Below are positions 25,355 to 36,931 of a stretch of 64,000 bases of DNA, piece by piece. Numbering within the stretch: the first letter of the stretch is position 1; the number at the start of each line of letters is the position of its first letter. The position numbers and the translations under genes were made by a program. Under the pieces are notes generated by a model that did no database searches, was not told where the DNA came from, and was given only the letters and a program-made list of their open reading frames with translations. This DNA comes from Chamaecyparis obtusa (Eukaryota > Streptophyta > Pinopsida > Cupressales > Cupressaceae). Location of the stretch: contig BSBK01002936.1 in assembly GCA_027943335.1 (NCBI GenBank), forward strand, positions 310,001 to 374,000. Reading direction: 5' to 3'.

Positions 25355-26497
25355 ATATATTATCTCACAAATAGATGCAAATTCACAAATTAATTTTCTA
25401 TATTCAGCATTTCATCATATAAGAAGAACTGCCTATATCAATATATTATCTCTCAATGTATATTACATACAACTTTTAAAATTATAAATATACAAATCTA
25501 TAAAATATACATATATAACATAAAAGGAAGTGTTGATGCATACTGAAAAATAAAATAAGGAAAGCTTCTACTCTCTTGATTTGTAAAATTTTCTCTGCCT
25601 CTACTTTTTCTTGTGTTGCCACCCTCATTCTTGCAGCTGATATAAAACAATGAAATGAATGATGGTGAAATTGAGATAAATTTTGGGTAAATAAAGTAAA
25701 TAGATATAGAACAAAAATATGAACAAAGTTGAGGATAATGAGTTGGGTTTTCTTAAATAAATGAATACCATCAACCCATTTACAAAATGCAAAAGTATAT
25801 GCTAGCAATCTCCAACAATATCATGGTAAAAAGGACATTTAGTATTGGATGTAAAAGTCTTGCTCGCATTTATTTCATTCATTGCTTTCTTGACATGCAC
25901 ATCAGCCTCTATATCCATAATAAGTGTTTGAACTATCTCATATCCGTAGTTTGACATAGCCTGTAAGCACAAAAATGAACGATTGAATCATACTGCATTC
26001 AAATTTTATCTTGTTTGATATTTAAGAGATATTTTATAGTAATCAATTGACAATATACATCAATAAATAAATGAAACTGATATGAATATATCAACCTTTT
26101 CAAGTTCTTCAACAACTTTAGTAACCTTGTTCTTTTGCTCAAAGATATTGTCCAGATTCAACTTTGGAACACTAGAACAAATAACTATAAATCATACATG
26201 GAAACAAGGTAGTTTATAAGAGCGGAGATATTATATGATAATAAAAATCACATTAATCTAAAAGACTACTACACCATTTTGAAGATCATATCAATCAAAT
26301 TATTTTGAATCCTCACAAGGCAAACATAACATTCAAGCATCCAAAAATAATGGATTGAAATTGACAAACTAATTTTCTAAAATCAGCATTTCATCATATA
26401 AGAGGAACTGCCAATATTAATATATTATCTCACAAATAGATGCAAATTCATAAATTAATTTTCTAGATTTAGCATTTCATCATATAACAAGAACTGT
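25355..26497. repeat. Direct repeats of about 80 bp flanking the HIR fragment
   Basis: 25355-25434 and 26419-26497 share AATATATTATCTCACAAATA, AGATGCAAATTCA and AGCATTTCATCATATAA with few differences. A further partial copy lies at 26365-26415. They bracket the HIR exon fragments. Confidence 0.85.
25565..26171 (-). pseudogene. Hypersensitive-induced reaction (HIR) protein, three exon fragments
   Basis: Three minus-strand exons match the C-terminal half of plant HIR proteins (SPFH/band-7 family, plasma-membrane scaffolds linked to immune cell death). They are 26171-26096 (VPKLNLDNIFEQKNKVTKVV), 25960-25865 ([32 protein letters not shown]) and 25636-25565 (AARMRVATQEKVEAEKILQI). The first exon has both splice sites; the other two keep the acceptor but have lost the donor. 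The N-terminal SPFH part and the conserved end after QIKR are missing. Exon order and introns are kept, so the fragment was moved as genomic DNA. Confidence 0.88.
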
Positions 26498-26504
26498 TGC
26501 AGAC

Positions 26505-26577
26505 CTTTTTTTAGGGTATCAAGCACGCCGATTGACTCCAAATATTTCTTGAAAGCTTCCTTCTTGGATTCATTTTC
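26505..26577 (-). pseudogene. Single exon fragment of a MYCBP-like (AMY-1) protein
   Basis: The 73-bp minus-strand segment encodes KKEAFKKYLESIGVLDTLKK, close to the conserved N-terminus of plant homologues of c-Myc-binding protein. It is flanked by an AG acceptor at 26579-26578 and a GT donor at 26504-26503, as expected for an internal exon. No neighbouring exon (LVALYEE..., EFIQ-KLG) was found in the window. It is unrelated to the HIR gene beside it, so the two probably came together by capture or rearrangement. The match is short. Confidence 0.65.
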
Positions 26578-27430
26578 CTACCATATAAGGATGACAAGCA
26601 TTATCATAGAGCTTAAATGTTCAGTTCTTGTCATTGAATTCATGCATACAATCATCTACAATTATAGCACTAAAACAACTGATTTTTGAGCACATAAGGA
26701 CTATTTGCTTAAGTAAATCCTAAGGGGATAGCAAGTAAATTTATTCACGTGGGTGTATTAGGCTATTAGCTATAGAATATCTATGCTACTTATAGATCCA
26801 ACTGATATCTGATTTAACACTTCACCTACTCAAAAACACAAACCAATGAAATAATCCACATTAGGCCAAGAGAGGTTGATGCATTCAATATGCGAATACT
26901 TACACAAAATGAAGTTGAATCATGTTAGAAAATAACAATGAGAAGTTGACTATTGGCCCTTCTAGTTTTTATTTGATAGTTTCCTGACAATGACACATTC
27001 AAAATTCACTTATGAGAAAATACCTAGAATGAATGAAATTGATTAAATAATGAAGGTGTGTTAGTTTGAGCTTCACTTGGTTTCAAGAATACTTTGATAT
27101 TCTCTACTTAACAAGGCCAACCATGCGAAGGTGGAAGCTCATCTGGCCTCACCCCCCTCCCCCTAACATCAATCTAAATTCCCCATTAACATCTAATTAC
27201 ACACTTCATTCATCCATTTATGAACTATAACATTCAATCAATACAATCACATAACATTCATTAATATGATATAACATTCATTAATACACAACACTAATCA
27301 AGAATTCATTAACACATAACAATATTCACTAACATGACATATAATTCAATATTAATACACAAAATTCAAAGATAATCACTTAAAACAATGTTCTTTCATT
27401 ATCCAACAAAGTTAATCAAACAAGTTTTAT
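26578..27430. other. No gene seen; short A/T-rich repeats
   Basis: The stretch is non-coding in all frames. Between 27220 and 27370 the words ATAACATTCATTAATA and CACAAC recur several times, like an eroded short tandem repeat. Confidence 0.4.
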
Positions 27431-27434
27431 CAAA

Positions 27435-28670
27435 GAGCATTTTTAAGAAATCATTTCTTTTTTGGGTTTTTCTTAGATTTCTTATTTAGGTAAACGTTGA
27501 CAGGAGCATCAATATTGTCTTCCTCCTCTTGTGGTTGTGATCTCAAATTATTATGCTTCCTCATGTCTCGAGGATGAAAACACTACTGCACTAAAGGGGG
27601 GTTTGCTGCAATAACAAGTAAATGGGTTAAATTTGCATACTTATTTTTACTGTTAAATGTATTTCATTAACCAGTCGAACATAACATGCATTTTTATTTA
27701 CTTGACAATTCCACATCATCATGTACAATAACATTTTGATCTTCTGCCACCTCAACATGCTCAACGTGCTCTAAAATATTCAAAAAAAGGTTACACGGCC
27801 AATTGCAATTAAAGATGTTAAATTCTATTAATAATTACGTAATTTATTTCCAATAGAAAATTAATACCTCCAACACTGTGATGTACATCATGGCCTTCCT
27901 CATGCCTAGGTTCTGTGATAGGATTTGAAGAACATGTCATATTTTAGATCATGATCCATAAGATAGTATAAAATATAAACATCTATTGAACTTTAATTAT
28001 TGCTTACATTAATAGAATTGAGTCTACGTGTCAATTCTTGTTCAAGTTCCTTTGACTCCTCAGTTTCATTTGCTTCCATTATAAGTTTAAGAATTTTATT
28101 AACCATATTTAGTTTTTATTTGAGTAGCCATGAATACATGGTTAGAGTTAGATTCGGGGTCATCTATATATGCCACCTCAACTTCAGATCGCAATAGATC
28201 TACTGCCATTTTTTCTTTTTTCTATCAATAAGTATCAAGTTGTGACATCAATATCAGTAAAATTCTATCAAAATAACTCCAAAGCCATAAAGAAAAGAAC
28301 ATAATAATATGACATTTTTTTCTATATAATTTGTAGAATTACACTAATTAAGGTTTACCTTTGATGAAGATGGTGTACTACTATGAGGAACATCCCCACC
28401 TATATCTTGAGGTGGAATATCCATGTCACCCCATGACAAAGATTAGTAATTCTTAGCAATCAGAAGTGATTGGAGTCAATACTAGATGTCTCACTTTTGT
28501 CTTCTATTCCCGCATTTTCCTCACTTGAGGAAGACAAATCAGAAAAATACCTATTTGGTGATACCTGCAATCCATCAAATGAGAGACATAGTAGGATCTA
28601 TATATTTTTCTAACAAAAGAGAAGGAAACCAAATAATAAATTATACCTCTCGATCCATGTCAAAGGCATT
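27435..28670 (-). pseudogene. Exon remnants of a second CACTA-type gene
   Basis: On the minus strand several short acidic coding stretches are separated by AT-rich introns. Examples are RKFNAFDMD (near 28670), SPNRYFSDLSSSSEEN (28560-28490), DMDIPPQDIGGDVPHSS (28430-28375), VEVAEDQNVIVHDD (27770-27700) and MRKHNNLRSQPQEEEDNIDA ending in a Lys-rich tail (27570-27435). The acidic start and basic tail are reminiscent of the N-terminal part of TNPA/Transposase_24 proteins that accompany TNP2 in plant CACTA elements, but no diagnostic domain is visible. Confidence 0.4.
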
Positions 28671-28904
28671 AAATTTCCTACATATGTAAATCATTTATCT
28701 TAAGTTAGCCAAAAATTGCATGATATGTAAGCTACAAATTACATAGAAGACAAAATTTACATGATGCAAAATATACTCCATGACTGTAGAGTTCAACACA
28801 TAATAACTTAATTCAAATTTCTATGAATAAATCAATACCTCATACATGACATTGATCATACCTCAACATACATTTCATTGATCATGTTATTGATCATCCT
28901 CCTC

Positions 28905-29017
28905 ATCCATGTCATCATCATGACTATCATCATCATCATGACTAATATCATCATCATCATCATCATGACTATCATCATCATGACCATCATCATCATGACC
29001 ATCGTCGGCATCACCAT

Positions 29018-29060
<43 letters not shown>

Positions 29061-29065
29061 TTCTT
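28905..29065. repeat. CAT/ATC trinucleotide microsatellite (acidic coding tract)
   Basis: Imperfect then perfect (ATC)n repeats. On the minus strand the frame that continues from TNP2 reads mainly Asp with His and Gly, so the microsatellite probably grew from an Asp-rich C-terminal tail. Open frames made of Met or Ile here on either strand are artefacts. Confidence 0.9.
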
Positions 29066-29084
29066 CTTCTTCATTGTGTAACAG

Positions 29085-30050
29085 TCATTTGTGATCATCA
29101 TTTACTTCATCTTCTGATTCTTCAGTATCTTCTCCTTCTATCACATTATACTATACCAGCCTTCCTCTTGGATCATGCCTAACAAAAAATGACCAACCCA
29201 GTTTATGTGGAATGGTAAAGCAAAACACTTGCTCACATTGGATTGGAAGAATATAGAATGTGATCATTGGGACATGCATGTATTGTCTGATATTGCATTC
29301 CAATTTGATTCATAATGGTAGATAATTCTCGGTACAAACAAGGAAAAATGTTTGATGGTGGTAAGAAAAAATCACCTATCAACCTACAACAACAAATATG
29401 AATTGTTAATATAATGAATCGTAATGGTTTGCTAACATTGAAGATGACAAAAATGGAATACCTTAGCACACATGACATTGCTACATTGGATAAACCATTC
29501 ATAACCTTGAAGTTCACCAACAACACTATAGCAGAGACAAGAGTTGTTTGGGAGCCTTGGTATAGGGGCTCATATGCCTTCTCGATTATAGCTATATCAA
29601 GACCATCTTCATCATCATTATCAGATGCGCTAGTACCATCATCATGATCATGTTGATCAGCTACGCCAATATCATCTTCTTCAATCATGTCCTCTGGCAC
29701 ATTATCAGCTATTGCAATACCATCATCTTCAATTGTGTTCTCTGCCACAGGATCATCTTCTTCCATGGGAGCATTATCGTCAGCTTGGATATTCACACCT
29801 CCATGTTCCTCCAATTGGAAATCCACATTCACCAATCGACAAAAATTGTGCCCCCCTTCAATGTGACCATATTGCCTACAATGACTCTGGGCTATTTTGA
29901 TTAGAGTTCTTCAATTCTTTAAGCCCTTACACTTTTTGCAAGGACAATAACATTTTTCAATGTTTTTTCTTTGGAACTGAGACCACAATCTAGCAAGTGT
30001 CTTGTTATTATGTTATGGGTTCATATTTCTAGGTGTGGACTTTCTTCACA
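29085..30050 (-). pseudogene. TNP2-like CACTA (En/Spm) transposase with middle deleted
   Basis: The N-terminal transposase-associated domain is at 29960-29840 (CPCKKCKGLKN, CRQYGHIEGGHNF). An acidic linker follows, then the TNP2 start (KAYEPLYQGSQTTLVSAIVL, NGLSNVAMSCVLR). An intron at about 29461-29386 comes next, and the second exon gives IGDFFLPPSNIF and IGMQYQTIHACPNDHILYSS. At about 29240 the frame jumps to the protein's far C-terminal part (QVFCFTIPHKLGWSFFVRHD) and an acidic tail. The catalytic core that should lie between is gone. A TGA replaces Arg near 29919. TNP2 normally cuts the element ends in the nucleus; this copy cannot. Confidence 0.82.
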
Positions 30051-30059
30051 GGCTATAAA

Positions 30060-31037
30060 TATACAAAATGTAAACATACAAACATTAGTAGTATCTTGTA
30101 TATAATAAAAAAAAAATATTATAAGATTATACAAGATTTACAAATACACACATAAATCATGCTCACTAGACCATGAAATATTCAAAAGGATAAGTATTTT
30201 GGGAGTTACACAAATCTCCTCACTAGACTATTGATTAGAGATTATAGAGAATATATTATGGAGTTGTACAGTCACATTGTCTAGTCTATAAAGATATAAA
30301 ATATATTTTGCAAAAGAAACTTCGAATTGAAGATAATAACACATCAAAATTTTGCATTGTAGTGGAGATGATTCCATACATAGTACAAATTATTTCCTCT
30401 AAAGCTTCCAGATGGCCTTTCTCTAGGAGCTACATTAAGGCATTCAATTGAGCATTAATGCCCATCTATATCTAGGTTTTCATCACACATGCTTAAGGAA
30501 AAATTTCCTAATACAATTGAAGAGACTAATTAATATGGAAATTGAATCAAATGTAAGCAACACATGGAATTAATTTTCAAAGACAGTGACAATTTAAAAG
30601 AATTGGAAAAATACAATGTACAAGAAATGATAGTGCGCCATGGGAAGTCACACTAAGTATGAACCCATAGAGGATTTTCATTGTTTCCTAAAAGATCATT
30701 TTTAGAGTGAGATTTAGCTACATAGAGGTGAAGCCATGACATACAAAAGGTAAGAGAACCTCAAAGTTTCTGACATATAATGCTATCATGTCAAAAGGAC
30801 AACAAAGTGTAGTTTTTAGAACAATGGAACAACCATATCTCTTAAAAGGAACAACCATCATGTTATAGAGTTATTGAATATGGCCATTATCATGAGATCA
30901 TAGGGAAAAACACATCTATCTAGTATTAATGAACAATTTCTTCTATAAAGGCAATTTTGAATTCTATGCTCATGTGAAAAGGAAATGTCACTCAGTTTGA
31001 AGTCCTAATAGAATAAATACAATAAGAAGAAATTGAC
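30060..31037. other. No gene seen
   Basis: AT-rich sequence upstream of the TNP2 remnant on its own strand. No open frame, repeat or RNA gene could be supported. It ends at the ATAGT target site of the next LTR element. Confidence 0.4.
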
Positions 31038-31042
31038 ATAGT

Positions 31043-31320
31043 TGTTGATGTATGTAGCATCGGTCAGATAAATAAATGTGCTATTAATTATTATGATTTA
31101 CTACATATATACATCTATATTAATATATATAATATATTTAAAGTTAATCTTATAATAATTATATACTTAATTAATAAAGATTAATGAATAGACATGTCCC
31201 ATTAAAGGACATGTCTCTTCTTATCATTGTCATGTATAAGTACAAAGAGATCAATGCATTTGGAAAACATAGATAATACAACAATGCCATTACATTTGCA
31301 ATCGATCCTAAAACTTAACA
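31043..31320 (+). repeat. 5' LTR of the 31043-33510 element
   Basis: Begins TGTTGATGTATG and ends CTTAACA against the primer site. It contains a 10-bp hairpin (31190-31199 with 31207-31216) preserved in the partner LTR. Confidence 0.92.
31190..31216. repeat. Hairpin in LTR, arms of 10 bp
   Basis: AGACATGTCC and GGACATGTCT flank a 7-nt loop. The same structure is at 33380-33406 in the other LTR. It may mark an RNA processing or transcription signal. Confidence 0.85.
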
Positions 31321-31679
31321 TGGTATCAGAGCTAGGTTTCCTCTTTAAAGCCTAAACAACTTGAGGAAAGATTGCATCAGAAACTACACAAAAAACTTAT
31401 ACATTTGAATGCGTAGAGCAGAACTTAATTTCTGTAGGAGATGATAGACAAGAGACATTGATAGAGTTCTGTGTTATTTGAAATAGGAAAAATATAGTTG
31501 ATCAGTTCCTATACGCAAGAAAAGTGGAGACGCAGATAGAGGAGCAAATTATTGAAAATATTTCTAGTGCGTGCGAGGACAAAGATCACGTGATTGAGTA
31601 TATATTGGGAAGCTAACACTGCCAGCCGAGATCTGGACATTCAAGAGCCTTGTGTGCACAAACTGAACATGACAAGTCC

Positions 31680-31975
31680 AAGGGAGAAGTTGACCACATT
31701 TAGATGAGAACAAATGAAGATTTGGATGTCATGTGTTGGTATTGGCCAGAATAGAGAAGTGGCGTTGATAGTTGATACTCTGCCAGCAAGTTGGATTATT
31801 AATCGGGAAGATTCAAGAATTACTAGATATTGTTTGCGATGGTTATACGATGAAGACAGTACAAGTCGGGCATCAAGACAAAACTTTGAACAGATGCAAC
31901 AAGGGATTGGCCACTTCTACGTTGTTACTAGCCCTGCACAAATCCAGGAATGTTGTCTGTGTAGTAATTGAATAA
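31680..31975 (+). pseudogene. Faint copia gag remnant
   Basis: The frame around 31714-31971 keeps a pattern like the copia gag segment that ends in a leucine/proline-rich TLP motif (EDLDVMC-like, VDTLPASWIINRE). The usual zinc knuckle cannot be recognised. Its position 0.4 kb after the primer site agrees with gag. The assignment rests on weak similarity only. Confidence 0.35.
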
Positions 31976-32814
31976 ACAAGGAGAATGCCAATCAAATGGT
32001 AAAGAGGCATGGGTGTATTTGGTGTTCTTGGGGATGGTTATGAACTTATGAACTTTGAGGAAGGACGAGGAATAGTTCATAGTTGCAGATATAATCAAAT
32101 AGTTTATAGTTGGCACCATAAACTCAGAACTGATATTGATATTGTTAAAGCACAAATAATATTTAATTGAAATTGCAGAGTACGCTCCATAAGAAATTTC
32201 ATTATTGGCGGCCTGATTGCTTCTTGACACTTGAGTTGAAAGGTTGTGACCTTGTTTCATGATTTTAGACAACACTTCAAAGATTAAATTCTTTTATTTG
32301 AAAGGTATTAACCCGTGTGTAAGCAGATTGAAGGATGAGAGTAAATTCATGCATGATGGGCTCACCTTGTGAAAGGAAATATTTGAAACATAAGGAGGAA
32401 AGCATAAAAACATTTTCATTCAGAGGGAGTCTAGCATTCCAAAAGGAGGTCAAGAGTTTGATGAACTTGAGCTTCAAAGGGAGCAGATAAAGAATATGGT
32501 TCAGTCAAATTTTGATAATCTCAGTCATTTTGTGATTGAGAGGGAGTTCACTAATGAAGGTGGAACACATCTAAGGTAAACTTAATTATAAAATTGATTA
32601 TCGTACTAATGTTATATGGAAGCTGTGTAAATCATATGGAGGTGATGACTTCCAATGATCATCACTTGTATTCTTTGATGTTATTGAAAGGTGACGATCT
32701 TACAATAACTATCTTTTATCATGATAGACCTCATGTGATGGCTGAAATAGATCATGATAAATGAATTATTACATGGTGGATTGAGTTCCTTAAAATGACC
32801 ATGATCTCATACTA

Positions 32815-33130
32815 TGATAGTCATCATGTGATGCTAAAACAGATCACAGTACTAAAGGTGATAGTCATCATGTGATGCTGAAATAGATCACCGGTGCCTA
32901 GCTATTGTGATAGTCATCGTGTGATGCTGAAACAGATCACAAATATTGAAGGTGATAGACATCGTGTGACGCTGAAATAGATCACTGGTACTTATATTGT
33001 GATAGTCATCATGTGACGCTGAAACATATCACAATTATTGAAAGTGATAGACATCATGTGATGCTAAAACATATCACTGTTACTCACACTGTGATAGACA
33101 TCATGTGATGTTGAAACAGATCACAATTAT
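32815..33130. repeat. Tandem array of hairpin units, 46-bp unit in 92-bp pairs
   Basis: Seven consecutive units start with GATAG at 32816, 32860, 32909, 32954, 33001, 33046 and 33093. An older one lies at 32723. Each reads GTGATAG(T/A)CATC(A/G)TGTGA(T/C)GCTGAAA followed by ATCAC, so the ends GTGAT and ATCAC can pair. Two subtypes alternate (GAAACA against GAAATA before the closing arm), giving a repeat period of about 92 bp. Confidence 0.92.
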
Positions 33131-33197
33131 TGATATTATTTAGTTGATGTTTTGTAAAACATATTATTGACTTTTATCTTCCCTAGCTAAGAGGGAG

Positions 33198-33510
33198 TGT
33201 TGATGTATGTAGCATCAGTCAGATAAATAAATGTACCATTAATTATTATGATTTACTACATATATACATATATATTAATATATATAATAATTGATATTAT
33301 TTATATATTAATATACATATATATATATTTAAAGTTAATTTATAATAATTATATACTTAATTAATAAAGATTAATGAATAGACATGTCCCATTAAAGGAC
33401 ATGTCTCTTCTTATCATTGTCGTGTATAAGTACAAAGAGATTGATGCATTTGGAAAACATAGATAATACAACAATGCCATTACATTTGCAATCGATCCTA
33501 AAACTTAACG
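33198..33510 (+). repeat. 3' LTR of the 31043-33510 element
   Basis: Partner of 31043-31320, with an additional TA-rich insertion. The final base is changed (CTTAACG). Confidence 0.9.
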
Positions 33511-33515
33511 ATAGC

Positions 33516-36500
33516 ATACCTTAAATTGACAACAATCACAATAATTAAGAAGATGGAACAACCACAAGGTACAAGCATGTGCAAGTGGTTGTAATCATTG
33601 GAGATATGTTAAAGGTTAAGTACAATAGTAGAGCACAACCATGATACAATTAATGAAAGTGCCATAAAACATCATGATATTTATAATCAATCATAGAGAA
33701 AAGAGATGGTGTAGAAAATGTTTACATATTCTGCTTAGTTTGTTCAAGATTATAGTTTGTTCAACCTCTTCCATAAAAACCGCATGTATACTTTAGTTAA
33801 AATAGTTTAGTTTTACAACATGAAGAATAACTGATTTCTGATTTGCCAAAAAAAAAATTATTAATAACAAGTTAACAACAATCCATTGCCTTTAGTTCTA
33901 CTTCAAAAGTTAATATGTGAAAGTTTGTCAAAAATTTAATAGTATGTAAAGTACATCATATTCTTGCACGAATTGAATTGAGAATACAAATCCACTTAAC
34001 AATGCTTATACTTGTATTGATATTATTAATTTTTGAATTAAATTTACATAATATCAAAATAAATACACTTTAGAAACTAGAAATTAAAAACTCCTTTGCT
34101 CCAGATTATAGAGATCATAACAGTGAATGTAAACTATGTTCAAGCAATAAAAATGTAAATTCACTTGAAATCTGCTAGTCACTGCCCGTGAGGGTACAGT
34201 CTAACTATATTGTTGACAAACATTTATTTTTATGCTTGATATGGATTCAAATGATTGCTATGATATGGTGTTACATTTCGTTGGAGTTTTGAATAGTTTT
34301 GTGCACATTTGGAAGGCGTATTATTTCCACTTTTATTGCCCAATCTGACTTCAACATTATTTAATAAGATGGAATATGAATTTTTTTAATGAATTTAGAC
34401 ATGTTTTCATATCTCGAGTTGGCTGATGTTTTTTTGAAATTTTTGGTTCACACTCAAACATCCAATGCCAGGACTGATTCTTGGGACAAGAATCCTTTCA
34501 AAGGTGGTGAACATGGTGCAGGGGCACCTAGAACATCCAAAGACTACCAGGAGTCCATAATGACAACCATGCACCTAATGACATCTGAAGACATCAATTG
34601 GAATGTATTGGCACCTATAATGGCCTATAAGGTCATTCCATGCAATGCAAATGGAAAATATGTAATAAGTCTTAAAAGGCCTAATAGGCCTTAGAACCAA
34701 AATAAGAGCCTAGGATGGTATTTGGTGTTACAAGTTTATAATAGTTTAGATTTGATTTTAATAATGCTTAATAAGTTTATTTGGGTCACATTTCAAATTC
34801 TTAAGGCTTCATTATCCTTAAAAGTTTCAAAAACTCCAAATTTCTAATGTTACAAATTCAAAATTTTGAAATGCAATGGTTATTAGAAAATGGAGGGAAT
34901 TGGATTTTGTTATGTTTTGGTGCAAAGTAATCCATCCAACTGATTGAAATTGGTTGGGGTAGTTTCTAGGAGTCCATCAAATATGCCAAAGTTTCATTGT
35001 ATGACAAAAGAGGCCTGGTGTATAGATTGTACTGAGTTTTTGATAAATAAACTTCTTTCAAATGTAATTTCCTTGAGTTCTTAGAGTGATTTTGGATTCA
35101 TTTTGTCATTGTCTTACATTTCAATGCATTTGGAATAGTTAGATATTGATCCTAGACCACATCTATTCATTTGTGAGGTCTATATTTGTATTTTTACTCA
35201 ATTAATTTTGACTAGTAGAGTAGTTTCAACCATTCCTTTGACAGTTTTGTGAATTTCCTATTGAATATGGTCATTCCATGACCTCTAACCACTGTAACAC
35301 ATGGAATGTGGTGCAGGGGCACCACCTCCACCTTTGAATTTCTTATCATTTAAATCATGTCAAGAAAGGATATATTCATTAAAGTGTTAGAACTATGGTA
35401 TATTTGTTAAATTACATTATAATGATTCGACAAAGAGAATATGGGATATTTGTAAGCAAAATTTTGAATAGGAATATGAATGGTCATGGAAGACAAACCA
35501 TTTTGTAACGGTCTAATATGGTCTTAAATAGACTACACTATGTAATAGAGAGGAGGATAGTTAGAGAGTTGACATACAATAGAATGGGCAAGAGTAATAA
35601 TTGTGGAAAAGTATCGGGCTCTCTGGCCTTTAGCCAGAGAGCCATGAATGTTTTGTCTTCCTTGAGTATGAATTCAAAATGTATTTTAATTAATATTTAT
35701 GTATTCCCTATTGGAGGTTTTTTATCTCTGTTACGAAGAACATACCGGTGTTAATGAATCGGCTTCTCTTTATTGTTATTATTCAAAGAAATATAAATGA
35801 TCTGTTTTGTTTCATGAAAGTCCTGTAAGGAATGGTTTTTGGGTTATTAGTCTCTTTATGATAGTCCCATAGGGGAGGATAGTAATTAATTTTGTTGACA
35901 GAGAAATGTTTTGAAACTATTTGGTAAGCCAAGAAAGCATTGATGTCTACAGCGGTTTTAAAAAAATAGTTTTCAAGAATTCATTATTAATTGAGTTTAT
36001 ATATATTCCTGCTATTGGTTTTTGATATCTTTTGTCAATAACATAACAGTAAATGATATTGGTTTTGGTTGAAATAGTTTCATAGTGGAATGTATCAGGT
36101 TCCTTAAAGGATTAAATAGTGTATTGGATGGGTGTTTGAGGCATCGAAAACTGATGGTCATGTTTTTGTTTATGAGTTCTGGTTTGCAAATAGTCTTGAT
36201 TTAGGATATATCCATATTATTCCTAGGATGCTATTGCAATCATTTTCTTACTTTTCTAGTTAAACACATAGCATATATCTAACCAGGGAATCAATCTTGA
36301 AGCAGCGCAACTACTTCCCCCAAATCTGAGAACTTGGGTTATTAAAATTCATTTCCTTGGCTTGCTTCTCACCCAATGGCATTGGAGACCAATGGAGAAA
36401 TCACAAGTCAAGGTACACTCTCCATGACAAAGCTGACTGAGGATTTTCTAGGTTGGTCTGACGGAGAAAATAGTATCTCACAGGCACAACACAAAAGTTT

Positions 36501-36930
36501 CAATAAAATGTTTGTAGAACTAACAAATGAACTTCAAAACTATGGATGCATCGAAGGTTAAACTTGCAAAGATGTTCAATCTATCCACTCACTTTGCAAA
36601 TTGACAAGGCATGATATATAAACAAAAACATACTCAGGGAAAATGAAATCTAATCAATGTAGTTACATGACTATGTTTGTGATGACAGTCAACTATTTGT
36701 TCATTGTGCAACTAATTGTGTAAAATAGAGATAAAACTAATCAAGTGAACATCAAGAATCATGAATACGTCAAATGGACTTGTAGGGGTGTTTAGTCTCT
36801 ATATTCCCTTCACAACAGACAACCTAGAAAATACCCAATAAATGATGCCTTGGCACATTGCTCATGGGCCCTAAGTAGGTAACCAATAAAATAAAGCCAG
36901 ACAAATATAGAGTAAGAAAACCCTTACAGA
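33516..36930. other. Unassigned stretch without recognised gene
   Basis: Mostly AT-rich sequence. Two short plus-strand frames, 34389-34694 and 36376-36561, have ordinary codon composition but no motif I recognise. They may be leftovers of captured exons or chance. The phrase GGTGCAGGGGCACC occurs at 35311-35324, with a related GGTGCAGGGGCACCTAG near 34516. An 11-bp hairpin is at 35617-35643. Confidence 0.4.
35617..35643. repeat. GC-rich hairpin, 11-bp arms, 5-nt loop
   Basis: GGCTCTCTGGC and GCCAGAGAGCC flank CTTTA. It stands out in AT-rich surroundings. Confidence 0.85.
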
Positions 36931-36931
36931 T

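Larger units (their letters stand above)
31043..33510 (+). mobile_element. Short non-autonomous LTR retrotransposon with hairpin-unit array
   Basis: LTRs are 31043-31320 (278 bp) and 33198-33510 (313 bp, with an extra AT-rich stretch near 33285-33325). The primer site TGGTATCAGAGC is at 31321-31332, and a purine tract (AAGAGGGAG) precedes the 3' LTR. Target duplication ATAGT (31038-31042) and ATAGC (33511-33515). The interior has a faint copia gag remnant (about 31680-31975, with VDTLPASWIINRE), then non-coding DNA and the tandem array at 32815-33130. No pol sequence. Confidence 0.9.

Noticed and set aside
27586..27606. CACTACTGCACTAAAG as a left CACTA terminus
   Set aside because: It lies inside a minus-strand coding-like stretch, does not match the right terminus CACTACTACATTTGACC beyond nine bases, and has no matching 3-bp flank (TGT).
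28856..29101. Open frames of poly-Met, poly-Ile or poly-Asp on both strands
   Set aside because: They come from a trinucleotide microsatellite; only the Asp-reading frame links to a real (TNP2) coding tail.
32815..33130. CRISPR-like array
   Set aside because: Regular units with short partial palindromes, but there are no unique spacers. Units are contiguous and lie inside an LTR element of a eukaryote.
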